Shown: positions 42,911 to 51,892, counted from the first letter of the stretch. The stretch is 64,000 nucleotides of DNA from Streptomyces sp. CB02414 (GCF_001905385.1 NZ_LIPF01000004.1:248001-312000), one strand, 5' to 3'. Notes: generated by a model not told the origin, from the sequence alone. Numbers and translations are program-made.

Positions 42911-43972
42911 ATGACGTCCGTGCCCGTGATCACCCCGGCACAACTGGCGTCCGGCGCGGCGCACTCCGTACTGCTCGACGAACAAGCGGCGCCGGACACG
43001 CCCGTGCTGGCCGTCGACCTCGACGCGACCGCCGATCAGGACACACTCGCCACCGCCGCTCGCCGCGCACGGGCCTGCGACCGCGTCCTCATCGGGGTGA
43101 GCAGGGCCGCGCCCACAGCGTCCTCGCCCGCGGGGGATCTCGTGGAGGTCCTCGACCTGACCCTCACGCGACATGAACCGTCACCCGCGGACCGTCCGTG
43201 TGTCCACGCCCCCGACCCGGCGGCCGTCCTCGACGGGATCGGCGCCGCCGCGACCGCCAATCCCCGAGCCGTGCTCATCCTGGCCGGGCTGCTGCGCACG
43301 AGCGGGTCACTCCTCGTACGCGACGCACTCGACGCGGAGTCCCTGGCCTACTCCACCCTGCTCGGTGGAGCAGAGTTCGCACGCTGGCTGGCCGCGCGCG
43401 GCCCGAGCCGTCGGCCCGAGCGTGTCCAGGACCCCGTCCTGGTGACGCGCCAGGAAAACGTGCTGACGGTGACCCTCAACCGCCCGGCACGGCGCAACGC
43501 CTACGACCGCCACCTGCGGGACGCGCTGGTCGAAGCCCTGAACGTCGCCCTGCTCGACGACACGGTGCAGCGAGTTGTCCTCGTCGGCGCCGGGACCGCC
43601 TTCTGCTCCGGCGGCGACCTGGACGAGTTCGGCACCGCGCCGGACCCGGTCACCGCGCACCTGCTCCGTACCCGAGCCGGAGCGGGTCGGCTGCTGCACG
43701 AGCTGACGGACCGGGTGGAGGCGCGGGTGCACGGCACCTGCGTGGGCTCGGGGGTCGAGCTGCCCGCCTTCGCCTCGGTCGTCAAGGCGGCTCCGGGCAG
43801 CACGTTCCGGTTGCCGGAGATTTCGATGGGTCTGATACCCGGAGCCGGTGGCACCGTCAGCATCCCACGACGCATCGGACGCTGGCGCACTCTCTACCTG
43901 GCACTCACCGGCCTGGCTCTTCCCGCGACGACCGCCCTGTCCTGGGGGCTGATCGACGTCCTCCGCGAGTAA
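42911..43972 (+). CDS. Enoyl-CoA hydratase/isomerase family protein with rearranged ends
   Basis: A 353-residue crotonase-superfamily protein. The core begins only near residue 180 (LTVTLNRPARRNAYDRHLRD), with the oxyanion-hole segments GTAFCSGGDLDEF (229-241) and the later ISMGLIPGAGGTVSIPRRIG. The protein ends directly after SWGLIDVLRE, lacking the ~80-residue C-terminal helices seen in normal crotonases. Residues 135-168 (LVRDALDAESLAYSTLLGGA, FARWLAARGPSRRP) resemble those missing helices, suggesting they have been moved to the front. Predicted role: hydration or isomerisation of an unsaturated acyl-CoA. It is divergent from the CoA transferase, sharing an operator-like repeat. Confidence 0.75.
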   Translation: MTSVPVITPAQLASGAAHSVLLDEQAAPDTPVLAVDLDATADQDTLATAARRARACDRVLIGVSRAAPTASSPAGDLVEVLDLTLTRHEPSPADRPCVHAPDPAAVLDGIGAAATANPRAVLILAGLLRTSGSLLVRDALDAESLAYSTLLGGAEFARWLAARGPSRRPERVQDPVLVTRQENVLTVTLNRPARRNAYDRHLRDALVEALNVALLDDTVQRVVLVGAGTAFCSGGDLDEFGTAPDPVTAHLLRTRAGAGRLLHELTDRVEARVHGTCVGSGVELPAFASVVKAAPGSTFRLPEISMGLIPGAGGTVSIPRRIGRWRTLYLALTGLALPATTALSWGLIDVLRE

Positions 43973-44030
43973 CTTCGAACCATTTCCCGGGCCGGGGCCT
44001 TGCCCTGGTCTGGCCATCCGCGTAATCATG

Positions 44031-44050
44031 CGATAGATCTCTAAGTATCG
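44031..44050. promoter_or_regulatory. Palindrome upstream of the LLM operon
   Basis: CGATAGATCTCTAAGTATCG has perfect CGATA/TATCG arms with a 10-bp spacer, 40 bp before the LLM start. The left half CGATAGAT recurs upstream of the LacI gene at 51893. Confidence 0.5.
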
Positions 44051-44089
44051 AAGTGCAAGTGACCACAACGTGGGCGGTTCGGAGCACGC

Positions 44090-44959
44090 ATGAAACTCGC
44101 ACTGCACATCAACGACTACGCAGGACTCGGCGCCCCCGCCCGGATGGCATCGGCTCTGGCCCGCATCGCGAGAACAGCCGAGGACACCGGCTTCTGCCGG
44201 CTCAGCCTGACGGACCACGTCTGGCAGATCAGCATGATCGGTGAAGAGCACGAGCCGATGCTGGAGTCGTACACGACCCTGGGGTTCCTGGCCGGACAGA
44301 CGCGGACGATCGAGCTGCAGACCCTTGTCACGGCGGCGACCTACCGCCCGCCCGGGCTCCTCGCCAAGATCGTCACCACCCTGGACGTTCTTTCCGGGGG
44401 CCGGGCCTGGCTCGGGATAGGCGCGGGCTGGAACGAGCAGGAGGCCGTCGGCCTCGGTCTGCCGTACGGTCCGCAGAGCGAGCGATTCGCGCGCCTGGAG
44501 GAGACAGTCCGTATCTGTACGCAGATGTGGGGCGAGGGGCAGGAGTCCTTCGTCGGCGAGCATCATCAACTGGCCAGTACCCTCAACTCGCCTCAGGCGC
44601 TGAGCAGTCCGCGCCCGCGCATCCTCATCGGGGGCGGCGGCGAGCGGGTGACCCTGCGACTGGCGGCACGCTACGCGGACGCCATCAACGTATACGGCGG
44701 CCCCGACGCGGGTCAGAAGGTGACCCGGCTGCGCGAGCACTGCGAGGCGGTCGGACGGGACGTCGACAAGATCGAGAAGACCGCCTTCCTCCCGATCGCG
44801 CTCAAAACCGCCGGCGATGTGGATCGCCTGCTCGACGAGTTGCGCCGCCTCCACGAATCGGAGTTCACCACCGTCTACGGCGCCGTCGCGGATGTCGCCG
44901 CGCTCGCGCCACTGGAGACGCTCGGCTCGAAGGTCGTCCCCGAGATCGCCACATGGTGA
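44090..44959 (+). CDS. LLM-class F420-dependent oxidoreductase
   Basis: A 289-residue luciferase-like monooxygenase fold enzyme of the F420-using subclass. It starts MKLALHINDYAGLGAPARMA and contains LSLTDHVWQISMIG, a typical active-site histidine segment, VTAATYRPPGLLAKIVTTLD, LGIGAGWNEQEAVGLGLPYG and ILIGGGGERVTLRLAARYAD. Such enzymes perform hydride transfer on ketones, alcohols or unsaturated rings. GGAG lies 7 bp before the ATG. It leads a three-gene plus-strand group with an amidohydrolase and a dehydratase (gaps of 73 and 95 bp). Confidence 0.88.
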   Translation: MKLALHINDYAGLGAPARMASALARIARTAEDTGFCRLSLTDHVWQISMIGEEHEPMLESYTTLGFLAGQTRTIELQTLVTAATYRPPGLLAKIVTTLDVLSGGRAWLGIGAGWNEQEAVGLGLPYGPQSERFARLEETVRICTQMWGEGQESFVGEHHQLASTLNSPQALSSPRPRILIGGGGERVTLRLAARYADAINVYGGPDAGQKVTRLREHCEAVGRDVDKIEKTAFLPIALKTAGDVDRLLDELRRLHESEFTTVYGAVADVAALAPLETLGSKVVPEIATW

Positions 44960-45032
44960 CCCGCTTCGTTCTGCTCCCGCCCCACCCGCGCCGAGCACCG
45001 CTCCAACTCTGCAGCTCTCGAAGGGAGACGCG

Positions 45033-46292
45033 ATGAACGTCAACGACATGATCCTGGTGAGCATCGACGACCACGTGGTCGAGCCGCCCGACATGTTCGA
45101 CAACCACGTCCCGGCCAAGTACAGGGACCAGGCGCCGAAGTCCATCCTGGACGAGAACGGCTACGAGCGGTGGTGGTTCCAGGGCAAGTCCAGCGGGTCC
45201 ATCGGGCTCAACGCCGTCGTCGGCTGGCCCAAGGAGGAGTGGGGCATGAATCCCTCCACCTTCGCGGAGATGCGCCCCGGCAGCTACAACGTGCACGAGC
45301 GCGTGCGTGACATGAACCGCAACGGCATCCTCGCCTCGATGTGCTTCCCGTCGTTCGCCGGATTCAGCGCGCGCTACTTCCAGGAGGTGGAGGACAAGGA
45401 CCTCTCCCTCATCATGCTCAAGGCCTACAACGACTGGCACATCGACGAGTGGGCGACGAGCTACCCGGGCCGCTTCATTCCCGTCGGGCTGATGCCGGTG
45501 TGGGACAAGGACGAGCTGGCCGCGGAGGTGAGGCGGGTCGCGGCCAAGGGCGTCCGGTCGGTCTCCATGCCCGAACTGCCCCACCTGCAAGGGCTGCCCA
45601 GCTACCACGACCTCGACTACTGGGACCCGTTCTTCCGGGCGGTGTGCGAGAACGACGTCGTCATGTGCCTGCACATCGGGCAGGGTTTCGCGGCCATCCG
45701 CAACGCTCCGGACGCCCCGATCGACAACATGATCATCCTCGCCACCCAGGTCTCCACGTTCGCGGCCCAGGACCTGCTGTGGGGCGGCGCGATGGCCAAG
45801 TACCCCGACCTGAAGATCGCCTGGTCGGAGGCGGGCATCGGATGGATCCCGTTCTACCTGGACCGGTGCGACCGGCACTACACGAACCAGCGTTGGTTGG
45901 GACACGACTTCGGCGGCAAGCTGCCCAGCGAGCTCTTCCGCGAGCACTCCCTGGCCTGCTACGTCACCGACCCCACCGCGCTCAAGGTCCGGCACGACAT
46001 CGGCATCTCCAACATCGCGTGGGAGTGCGACTTCCCGCACTCGGACACGATCTGGCCGGACGCGCCCGAGTTCGTCCTCAACGAGATGAACGGCGCGGGA
46101 GTCCCCGACCACGAGATCAACATGATCACGTACGAGAACACCTGCCGGTTCTTCGGCTGGGACCCCTTCAAGCACATCCCCAAGAAGGACGCGAACGTCG
46201 GGGCCCTGCGCGCCCTGGCCTCCGACGTGGACACCTCGGTCCGCTCCAAGCACGAGTGGCGTGAGCTGTACGAGCTGTCCCAGCGTTCCTGA
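45033..46292 (+). CDS. Amidohydrolase-related (PF04909-type) hydrolase/decarboxylase
   Basis: A 419-residue metal-dependent TIM-barrel protein. It opens ILVSIDDHVVEPPDMFDNHV, where the D-H-V segment replaces the usual HxH, and continues with CLHIGQGFAAIRNAPDAPID, KIAWSEAGIGWIPFYLDRCD and NIAWECDFPHSDTIWPDAPE with the conserved D/H pair. This subgroup is frequent in mycobacterial-type catabolic regions; members hydrolyse or decarboxylate ring-cleavage products. ATG 45033 has AAGGGAG upstream. Its occurrence with the LLM enzyme and a FAS1-type dehydratase suggests ring opening followed by beta-oxidation, but the substrate is unknown. Confidence 0.82.
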   Translation: MNVNDMILVSIDDHVVEPPDMFDNHVPAKYRDQAPKSILDENGYERWWFQGKSSGSIGLNAVVGWPKEEWGMNPSTFAEMRPGSYNVHERVRDMNRNGILASMCFPSFAGFSARYFQEVEDKDLSLIMLKAYNDWHIDEWATSYPGRFIPVGLMPVWDKDELAAEVRRVAAKGVRSVSMPELPHLQGLPSYHDLDYWDPFFRAVCENDVVMCLHIGQGFAAIRNAPDAPIDNMIILATQVSTFAAQDLLWGGAMAKYPDLKIAWSEAGIGWIPFYLDRCDRHYTNQRWLGHDFGGKLPSELFREHSLACYVTDPTALKVRHDIGISNIAWECDFPHSDTIWPDAPEFVLNEMNGAGVPDHEINMITYENTCRFFGWDPFKHIPKKDANVGALRALASDVDTSVRSKHEWRELYELSQRS

Positions 46293-46387
46293 TGAGACCA
46301 CCGGCGCCGTCGGACACACAGTCTGGGGAGGTTCGTGTGCCCGACGGCACCGGTCGTAGGTGTCACGTACTGGAAGGACTGGCAAGC

Positions 46388-46915
46388 ATGAGCGAAGCCG
46401 GACTCGTCCGCGCTGACATGGCGGGCGTCGTCGGCCTGCCGTACGGACGCATGATCTCGTATCCGGTCAGCGCCTCCGACATCCGCAAGTGGGCGCGAGC
46501 GGTGTACTACCCGGAGCCGGCACCCGTGCGCTACACCGACCCGGAGACGGCCGAGGACGGCGGGCCGGCCGCTCCCCTGGACTTCAACCCCTTCGCCTGG
46601 GGGCCCGCCGTGCGGATCTCCGACGAACGGGGGATCGAGACCGCCGCGGCGTACCGCAGGGTCGGTGCCATGGAGCACCACCTCGGAGTCGTCCCGCCGG
46701 ACCTGAAGCGGGCGCTCAACGGGGGTGTGTCGGTGACCTACACCGAGGTCCGGATGAAGCCCGGGGACGTGATCACCGCGGAGTCCGCGATCGCCGGCTA
46801 CCGGGAGAAGCAGGGCCGGCTCGGCCTCATGCTGATGACGGACGTCGACACCGTCTGGACCAACCAGGACGGCCTCCGCCTCAAGACACACCGCATGACC
46901 CTCATCCGCTACTGA
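46388..46915 (+). CDS. MaoC-like/FAS1-type dehydratase N-terminal-domain protein
   Basis: A 175-residue hotdog-fold protein resembling the N-terminal FAS1-type dehydratase domain. Segments are GRMISYPVSASDIRKWARAV, YYPEPAPVRYTDPETAEDGG, FNPFAWGPAV and the later YTEVRMKPGDVITAESAIAG. Such proteins act as (R)-hydroxyacyl-CoA hydratase subunits, often with a partner carrying the catalytic Asp/His; the partner is not evident nearby. The start at 46388 fits the domain and has GGAAGGA upstream. It is the last gene of the LLM group, before a strong terminator. Confidence 0.78.
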   Translation: MSEAGLVRADMAGVVGLPYGRMISYPVSASDIRKWARAVYYPEPAPVRYTDPETAEDGGPAAPLDFNPFAWGPAVRISDERGIETAAAYRRVGAMEHHLGVVPPDLKRALNGGVSVTYTEVRMKPGDVITAESAIAGYREKQGRLGLMLMTDVDTVWTNQDGLRLKTHRMTLIRY

Positions 46916-46961
46916 GAACCGCCATGCCGCCGGGGTACGCGGGCGCCGGCGGTGACGCGGA

Positions 46962-47013
46962 CGGCCCGGCATCGCGGCGATCCAGATCGGGATCCAGCCG
47001 CGGCGCCGGGCCG
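46962..47013. terminator. Hairpin between convergent operons
   Basis: Nine-bp arms CGGCCCGGC (46962-46970) and GCCGGGCCG (47005-47013) with an inner GCGGC/GCCGC pair. It separates the dehydratase gene (plus) from the convergent VOC gene ending at 47020 and probably ends both transcripts. Confidence 0.7.
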
Positions 47014-47019
47014 TTCCGC

Positions 47020-47952
47020 TCAGGCGAAGGGGTCCCCTTCGATCTCCTCCGTACTGAAGAAGATGGGCGCCCCGAACGTGTCCTCGACATCGGTGACGAT
47101 CAGCTCGTCACGCACGCGCGTCGTACGGACCGCGTTCTTGTGCAGCCAGCTCTCCGCCGAACCCAGGTCGCGCACCTTGAACCTGAGGCTGTAGATCATG
47201 TTGCCCCACCGTTCGACGTGCCTGCCGAGATCGGATCCGGCGTCCATCGGCTCCGCGAGCTGCAGCAGGCAGTCGCCGAGCTGAAGCGTCGCGTACTTCG
47301 CCGCCAGGTCGGGGTCCACACCGGTCTGCACGGGTACGGCCTGCATGATGTCGACGTACGTCTTCACGGCCGCGGCCAGGTGACGGACGCCCAGCGTGAC
47401 GTAGGAGAAGCGCTCGATGGTCAGCGGATGCGATCGCCACATCCGCTCCAGCGACGACCAGGTCTCCTGGTCGCGCGGGTCGCCCGGCATGTCCGTGCGG
47501 CACAGCTCCACCATCAGACCGGCGGTGTCCCGCGGACTGGGGAAGAAGTAGAGGGTCTCCGGATCGAGCTTGTCTATCTTGCCCCCACCGGGCTTGCCGA
47601 TGTAGATGCCGCGCTCCAGCAGGCGGTCGGCCAGACCCGGGAGATCGTCCACCTTGTAGCCCACCGAGTGCAGGTGGCGGCCGAACTTCGTGTAGAACTT
47701 GCCGACGGGAAGCTGGGGATCGGCCGGCATCTTGGGCGCCATGGTCTCGATGCACAGATCGCCGATCATGAGCAGCGTCGCGTAGCGGTCCTCGGGCGGC
47801 AGATAGTGGGGCTCGTCCACGCCCATGTACACGTAGGCGCCCATGACGTCCTCGTAGAACCGGCGCAGTTGCTGAGCGTCGTCGGACATGTGGACGACGT
47901 GCACCATCTGCCCGATCCCGTGGTCGCCGGTCCGCTGGACCTTCTTCTTCAT
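47020..47952 (-). CDS. VOC-superfamily (glyoxalase/dioxygenase fold) protein
   Basis: A 310-residue protein with two vicinal-oxygen-chelate-like modules. The first runs about 10-155 (GIGQMVHVVHMSDDAQQLRR, FYEDVMG, GRHLHSVGYKVDDLPGLADR); the second about 180-300 (FSYVTLGVRHLAAAVKTYVD, RWGNMIYSLRFKVRDLG). The recurrent His and Glu positions (HVVHM, HSVGY, MVELC) could bind a metal, as in extradiol dioxygenases or epimerases. The function is not known; a ring-cleaving or CoA-epimerase step is possible. ATG 47952 has GGGAG upstream. It is the last gene of the minus-strand thiolase operon. Confidence 0.7.
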   Translation of the reverse strand: MKKKVQRTGDHGIGQMVHVVHMSDDAQQLRRFYEDVMGAYVYMGVDEPHYLPPEDRYATLLMIGDLCIETMAPKMPADPQLPVGKFYTKFGRHLHSVGYKVDDLPGLADRLLERGIYIGKPGGGKIDKLDPETLYFFPSPRDTAGLMVELCRTDMPGDPRDQETWSSLERMWRSHPLTIERFSYVTLGVRHLAAAVKTYVDIMQAVPVQTGVDPDLAAKYATLQLGDCLLQLAEPMDAGSDLGRHVERWGNMIYSLRFKVRDLGSAESWLHKNAVRTTRVRDELIVTDVEDTFGAPIFFSTEEIEGDPFA

Positions 47953-47963
47953 GGTTCCGCTCC

Positions 47964-48299
47964 CTACTGCTCGTCGGATTCGAGGGCGTACCACTGCAGC
48001 GCGGGAGGATCACCGGCCAGATCCATGGCGTCCGAGGGGACCAGCCCGCCCGCCGCCACTGCCGCTCCGAGGCGCTGCGCAGCCTCGGCCACATCCACCT
48101 CGCCCAGGTTGTAGACGGTGAGGAAGCGTGCGGGGCGCTCGGGATCGGCCGGGTCCACGAGTCGGTACCGCTTCACCTGCGTGATCGAGGGGATGGCGGC
48201 CCGTACCTCGGGGATGTGGACCTTCTCGTACCAGTCGGCGAACTCGGCGGTCCGGTCGGGTACGGGGCTTGCCCAGGCGAGCAGTGCCGATTTGCCCAT
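47964..48299 (-). CDS. Small dimeric alpha-beta-barrel (EthD-like) protein
   Basis: A 111-residue protein with the ferredoxin-like pattern of the dimeric alpha-beta barrel superfamily. It begins SALLAWASPVPDRTAEFADW, followed by YEKVHIPEVRAAIPSITQVK, where H and the preceding W-Y recall EthD/DUF proteins that accompany P450 and degradation genes. It has a good AAGGAGAG ribosome site and lies 11 bp before the VOC gene. Its catalytic role is unknown. Confidence 0.65.
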   Translation of the reverse strand: MGKSALLAWASPVPDRTAEFADWYEKVHIPEVRAAIPSITQVKRYRLVDPADPERPARFLTVYNLGEVDVAEAAQRLGAAVAAGGLVPSDAMDLAGDPPALQWYALESDEQ

Positions 48300-48343
48300 C
48301 GATGACTCTCCTTACGATCAGGGGTGGATGTGCCGCCGCACCG

Positions 48344-49762
48344 CTATTCGGTCAGGGCCGCGGCGGTGACCGTGTCGGGGCGGCTGTTCCGGGTTCCGAC
48401 GCGGCCGTGGGACAGGGACTGGACGATCGCCGACCGCACCGCCGCCACGTGCTCCGGCAGTACGCGGTCGACGATGCCCAGACGCAGCAGATCGGTGGGT
48501 GTCATGCGGAGGGAGCGAGCGAGCCGCGGCGCCTGCCCGGCGTCGCGGTAGAGGATCGCCGCGCCCGCCTCGGGACCGATCACGGAGAACGCGGCGCCGT
48601 TCAACATGAGCAGCTCGTCGGTGTGCGCGAGGGCCATGGCGCCGCCGCTGCCGCCCTCACCCACCACCAGGCACACGCTGGGGGTGGGCAGTTCCGCCAG
48701 GGACACGAGAGTCGCGGCGATCTCGCCCGCGAGACCTCCCGCCTCCGAGGCGGGGCGCGGGTCGGCGCCCGGGGTGTCGACGAACGTGAGCACGGGCAGC
48801 CCGATGCGGCCCGCGAGCCGCACGGCTCGTTGCGCGAGGCGGTACGCACCCGGGCCCGGTGCGCCCGGCCGGAAAGTGCCGGCGAAGCGGTCCATCGCCA
48901 GGACCACGACCGGCCGCTCGTCGACGGTGGCGATTCCGGCCCGCAACGCCGGGTCGCTGCCGCGGATCTCGGTCCAGGAACCGGTGAGCCACGCCGCCCA
49001 TTCGAGTCCCGACGGGCGGTTTCTGCCGCGGGCCCGCCGCAGGTGCGGATAGGGGGAGTGGACCGGGGGAGTGGTGTCGGGGAGCGGGGGGCGGCCCGGC
49101 GGCAGTGTCAGCGGGGGCGCCTCGGTCAGGCCCACGGCCGCGGCAAGCCAGGACCAGCAGTCGTCCCGGGCGACGATGGCGTCGACCAGACCGTGCCGCA
49201 CGGCCGACTCGGCGGTGTGCGAAGTGGCGGGCGGATACGCGCCGGTGACCTCGGCGACGACCCGCGGTCCACCGAAGCCGATGGTGGCCTCGGGCTCGGC
49301 GGCGCGCACGTCGGCGACCGACACGAACGAGGCGAAGACGCCGCCGGTTGTCGGTGAGCGCAGGTGCGTCGCCGAACGGAGCCCCGCGGCCGCGTGCCGA
49401 CCGGCGGCCGCCACAGTGCGGGGCATCTGCAGGAGGGACACCATCCCCTCCTGCAGACGGGCCCCGCCCGTCGAGACCGTCTCGACCACGGGTACGCCCA
49501 GGCGCACGGCCCGGTCGAAGGCGCGTACGATACGCTCCCCGGCGACGGCCCCCATCGTGCCGCCCATACGCCGGAAGTCGCAGTCGATCCACACGGCCCG
49601 CCGTCCGCCGAGTTCGACCAGTGCCGTCCGCACGGACTCGGCCGTCGGGTCCGGCACCTCGTATCCGGGAAAGTCCAGCGGGTCGGTGGAACGGAGGCCG
49701 CCGTCCCACACTTCGACGACCTCGGCCGGCAGGTCGGCGCGGGCGAGCGGCTCAGTCGTCAT
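48344..49762 (-). CDS. Acyl-CoA carboxyltransferase-like protein (fused beta-alpha halves)
   Basis: A 472-residue biotin-dependent carboxyltransferase-fold protein in which both crotonase-like halves are in one chain. The N-terminal half has VWIDCDFRRMGGTMGAVAGE, then ETVSTGGARLQEGMVSLLQM and GFGGPRVVAEVTGA. The C-terminal half has VLTFVDTPGADPRPASEAGG and VVGEGGSGGAMALAHTDELL, with oxyanion glycines. It resembles fused AccD-AccA or propionyl-CoA carboxylase beta chains, but no biotin carboxylase or biotin carrier gene is present. It may borrow a housekeeping alpha subunit or act as a decarboxylase. Its start overlaps the upstream dehydrogenase end by 11 bp. Confidence 0.78.
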   Translation of the reverse strand: MTTEPLARADLPAEVVEVWDGGLRSTDPLDFPGYEVPDPTAESVRTALVELGGRRAVWIDCDFRRMGGTMGAVAGERIVRAFDRAVRLGVPVVETVSTGGARLQEGMVSLLQMPRTVAAAGRHAAAGLRSATHLRSPTTGGVFASFVSVADVRAAEPEATIGFGGPRVVAEVTGAYPPATSHTAESAVRHGLVDAIVARDDCWSWLAAAVGLTEAPPLTLPPGRPPLPDTTPPVHSPYPHLRRARGRNRPSGLEWAAWLTGSWTEIRGSDPALRAGIATVDERPVVVLAMDRFAGTFRPGAPGPGAYRLAQRAVRLAGRIGLPVLTFVDTPGADPRPASEAGGLAGEIAATLVSLAELPTPSVCLVVGEGGSGGAMALAHTDELLMLNGAAFSVIGPEAGAAILYRDAGQAPRLARSLRMTPTDLLRLGIVDRVLPEHVAAVRSAIVQSLSHGRVGTRNSRPDTVTAAALTE

Positions 49763-50606
49763 AGGTGTAGAAGCCCCGCCCGCTCTTGCGGCCCAGCCAT
49801 CCCAGGCGGACGTACTGCTTGAGGAGAGGAGGCGGGAAGTACTTCGGGTCCTTGTACTCCTCGTACATCGACGCGGCCATGTCGTGGACGATGTCCAGGC
49901 CGATGAGGTCGCTGAGCCGGAACGGCCCCATCTTGTGGTTGAACCCGAGCTGGATCACCGCGTCGATCGACTCCATGTCCGCGACGCCCCGCTCGAAGGC
50001 GCGGATGGCGTCGAGGAGGTACGGCACGATCAGCAGGTTGCCCACGAAGCCGGGGACATCGTTGACCAGGACGGGGGACTTGCCCAGGCCCGTCGCCAGA
50101 GCCGTCACCGCGTCGATGCACTCCTGTTCGGTCACCGGTGTCCTGATCACCTCGACCAGGCGCATGGCCGGCACCGGATTGAAGAAGTGCAGGCCCACGA
50201 TCTGCTGGGGACGCGAGGTCGCGGCAGCCAGGATCACCAGGGGGATGGTGGACGTGTTGGACGCGATGAGGGTGTCGGGGCCGACCATCTCGTCGATCGC
50301 CGCCAGCAGCCGCTTCTTGAGTTCGACGTCCTCGTACACGGCCTCGACCACGAGGTCCGCCTGGCTGATGGCGGCCAGTTCCGTCGTCAGTTCGTAGTGG
50401 CTACGGGCCTGTTCAACCTGGTCGGCGGTGATCTTGCCGCGCTCGGCACTGGCCCTCAGGCCGGCCTCGATGCGCTCGCGAGCCGCGTCGACCCGGGCTT
50501 CGTCCGGTTCGACACCCACGACCTCCAGACCGTTCTGGGCGGCGAGCTGGATGATGCCGCCGCCCATCGTGCCGCAGCCGACGACGGCTATCTTCTTGAT
50601 GTCCAT
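49752..50606 (-). CDS. 3-hydroxyacyl-CoA dehydrogenase
   Basis: A 284-residue NAD-dependent enzyme of the 3-hydroxybutyryl-CoA dehydrogenase type, which oxidises 3-hydroxyacyl-CoA to 3-ketoacyl-CoA. It shows the Rossmann motif VVGCGTMGGGIIQLAAQNG, ADLVVEAVYEDVELKKRLL, the catalytic region IVGLHFFNPVPAMRLVEVI and the C-terminal LGWLGRKSGRGFYTYDD. It lies between the thiolase (43 bp upstream) and the carboxyltransferase, consistent with consecutive beta-oxidation steps. Confidence 0.95.
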   Translation of the reverse strand: MDIKKIAVVGCGTMGGGIIQLAAQNGLEVVGVEPDEARVDAARERIEAGLRASAERGKITADQVEQARSHYELTTELAAISQADLVVEAVYEDVELKKRLLAAIDEMVGPDTLIASNTSTIPLVILAAATSRPQQIVGLHFFNPVPAMRLVEVIRTPVTEQECIDAVTALATGLGKSPVLVNDVPGFVGNLLIVPYLLDAIRAFERGVADMESIDAVIQLGFNHKMGPFRLSDLIGLDIVHDMAASMYEEYKDPKYFPPPLLKQYVRLGWLGRKSGRGFYTYDD

Positions 50607-50649
50607 GAAGGGGGTTCACTCCTCGACGGGCAGGCGTATACGTGCGGGA

Positions 50650-51819
50650 TCAAGGCACTTCGACGATGACGGCGCCGCCTTGCCCACCGCCGGCGCACAT
50701 GGCCGCGAGGCCACGGCCGCCGCCTCGGCGGCGCAGCTCGTGGACCAGGGTCGTCACCATGCGCGCGCCGCTCGCGGCGATCGGGTGGCCGAGGCTGCAG
50801 CCGCTGCCGTGGACGTTCACCCGGTCCTCGTCGAGTCCGAGTTCCTGGCAGGCCGCGACGGGAACCGAGGCGAACGCTTCGTTGATCTCCCACAGGTCGA
50901 TGTCGGAGACGGACAGCCCGGCCCGGTCGAGAACCTTCACCGAGGCGTCGATGGCCCCGACACCGGTGAACTCCGGGTCGACGCCGACCGCCGTCCAGGC
51001 GCGCACGGTCGCCAGCACGGGTATGCCCTGTTCGCGTGCCAGAGCGTCCGAGAGCACGGTGAGCGCGGCCGCGCCGTCGTTGACCCCGGCGGCGTTACCC
51101 GCAGTGATCGAGAAACCCTCGATCTCCGGGTGGAGAGGCTTGAGCCGGGCCAGTTGCTCGGCCGACGTGGTGGGACGAGGGTGCTCGTCGACGGCGAAGG
51201 CGACCATCGAACCGTTGCGCCGGGCCACCTTGATCGGCGCGATCTCGTCGGCGAACAGGCCCTCCTCGATCGCGGCGACCGCCCGCTGATGCGAGCGCAG
51301 CGCCCACGCGTCCATCTGCTCGCGCGTGATCCCGAACTTCCGGGCCACGTTCCAGCCGACGCTCAGGGTCACGTCGTCGGTCGCGTCCTCGCTGTACGGG
51401 AAGGTCGGCGGGATCCGCTTCTCCATGTCGTCACTGAGCGGCACACGCCAGCTCAGGACCGGCGCGGTGGAGAAGGAGTGCACACCGCCGGCGACCACGG
51501 CGCGGTCCATACCGGCCCGGACGTTCGCGGCGGCCGTTCCGATCGCGGTCAGACCGCTGGCGCAGTGCCGGTTCAGCGCCACACCGGGTACCTGGGTCAT
51601 TCCCGCCGCGACGGCCGCATGACGGGCCAGGTCGCCGCCGCCGTAGAGCGACTCCCCGAAGATCACGTCGTCGAACTGCTCAGCCGCCACTGAGGAGCGG
51701 AGAACGGCCTCGCGCAGGACGTGCAGGGCGAGTACCTCGGCCGGGGTCTCGGCAAGGGTGCCCTTGTACGCCGTCCCGATCGGAGTCCGCACCGCACTGG
51801 TGATCACAGCTTCGGGCAC
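50650..51819 (-). CDS. Acetyl-CoA acetyltransferase / 3-ketoacyl-CoA thiolase
   Basis: A 389-residue thiolase performing the final cleavage of 3-ketoacyl-CoA. The nucleophilic Cys86 is in ALNRHCASGLTAI, the second active-site region is INEAFASVPVAAC, and GCSLGHPIAASGARM and CAGGGQGGAVIVEV supply the His and Cys near the C-terminus. GTG 51819 was chosen with GAGG upstream. It is the first gene of the minus-strand operon thiolase - dehydrogenase - carboxyltransferase - EthD-like - VOC and is divergent from a LacI gene. Confidence 0.94.
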   Translation of the reverse strand: MPEAVITSAVRTPIGTAYKGTLAETPAEVLALHVLREAVLRSSVAAEQFDDVIFGESLYGGGDLARHAAVAAGMTQVPGVALNRHCASGLTAIGTAAANVRAGMDRAVVAGGVHSFSTAPVLSWRVPLSDDMEKRIPPTFPYSEDATDDVTLSVGWNVARKFGITREQMDAWALRSHQRAVAAIEEGLFADEIAPIKVARRNGSMVAFAVDEHPRPTTSAEQLARLKPLHPEIEGFSITAGNAAGVNDGAAALTVLSDALAREQGIPVLATVRAWTAVGVDPEFTGVGAIDASVKVLDRAGLSVSDIDLWEINEAFASVPVAACQELGLDEDRVNVHGSGCSLGHPIAASGARMVTTLVHELRRRGGGRGLAAMCAGGGQGGAVIVEVP

Positions 51820-51892
51820 GAGACACCACCTCACTGTGTTGTTGGAAGGGCGCCCGACAGTGATATAGGCGGGCAGCGAAGATGACGTTAGT

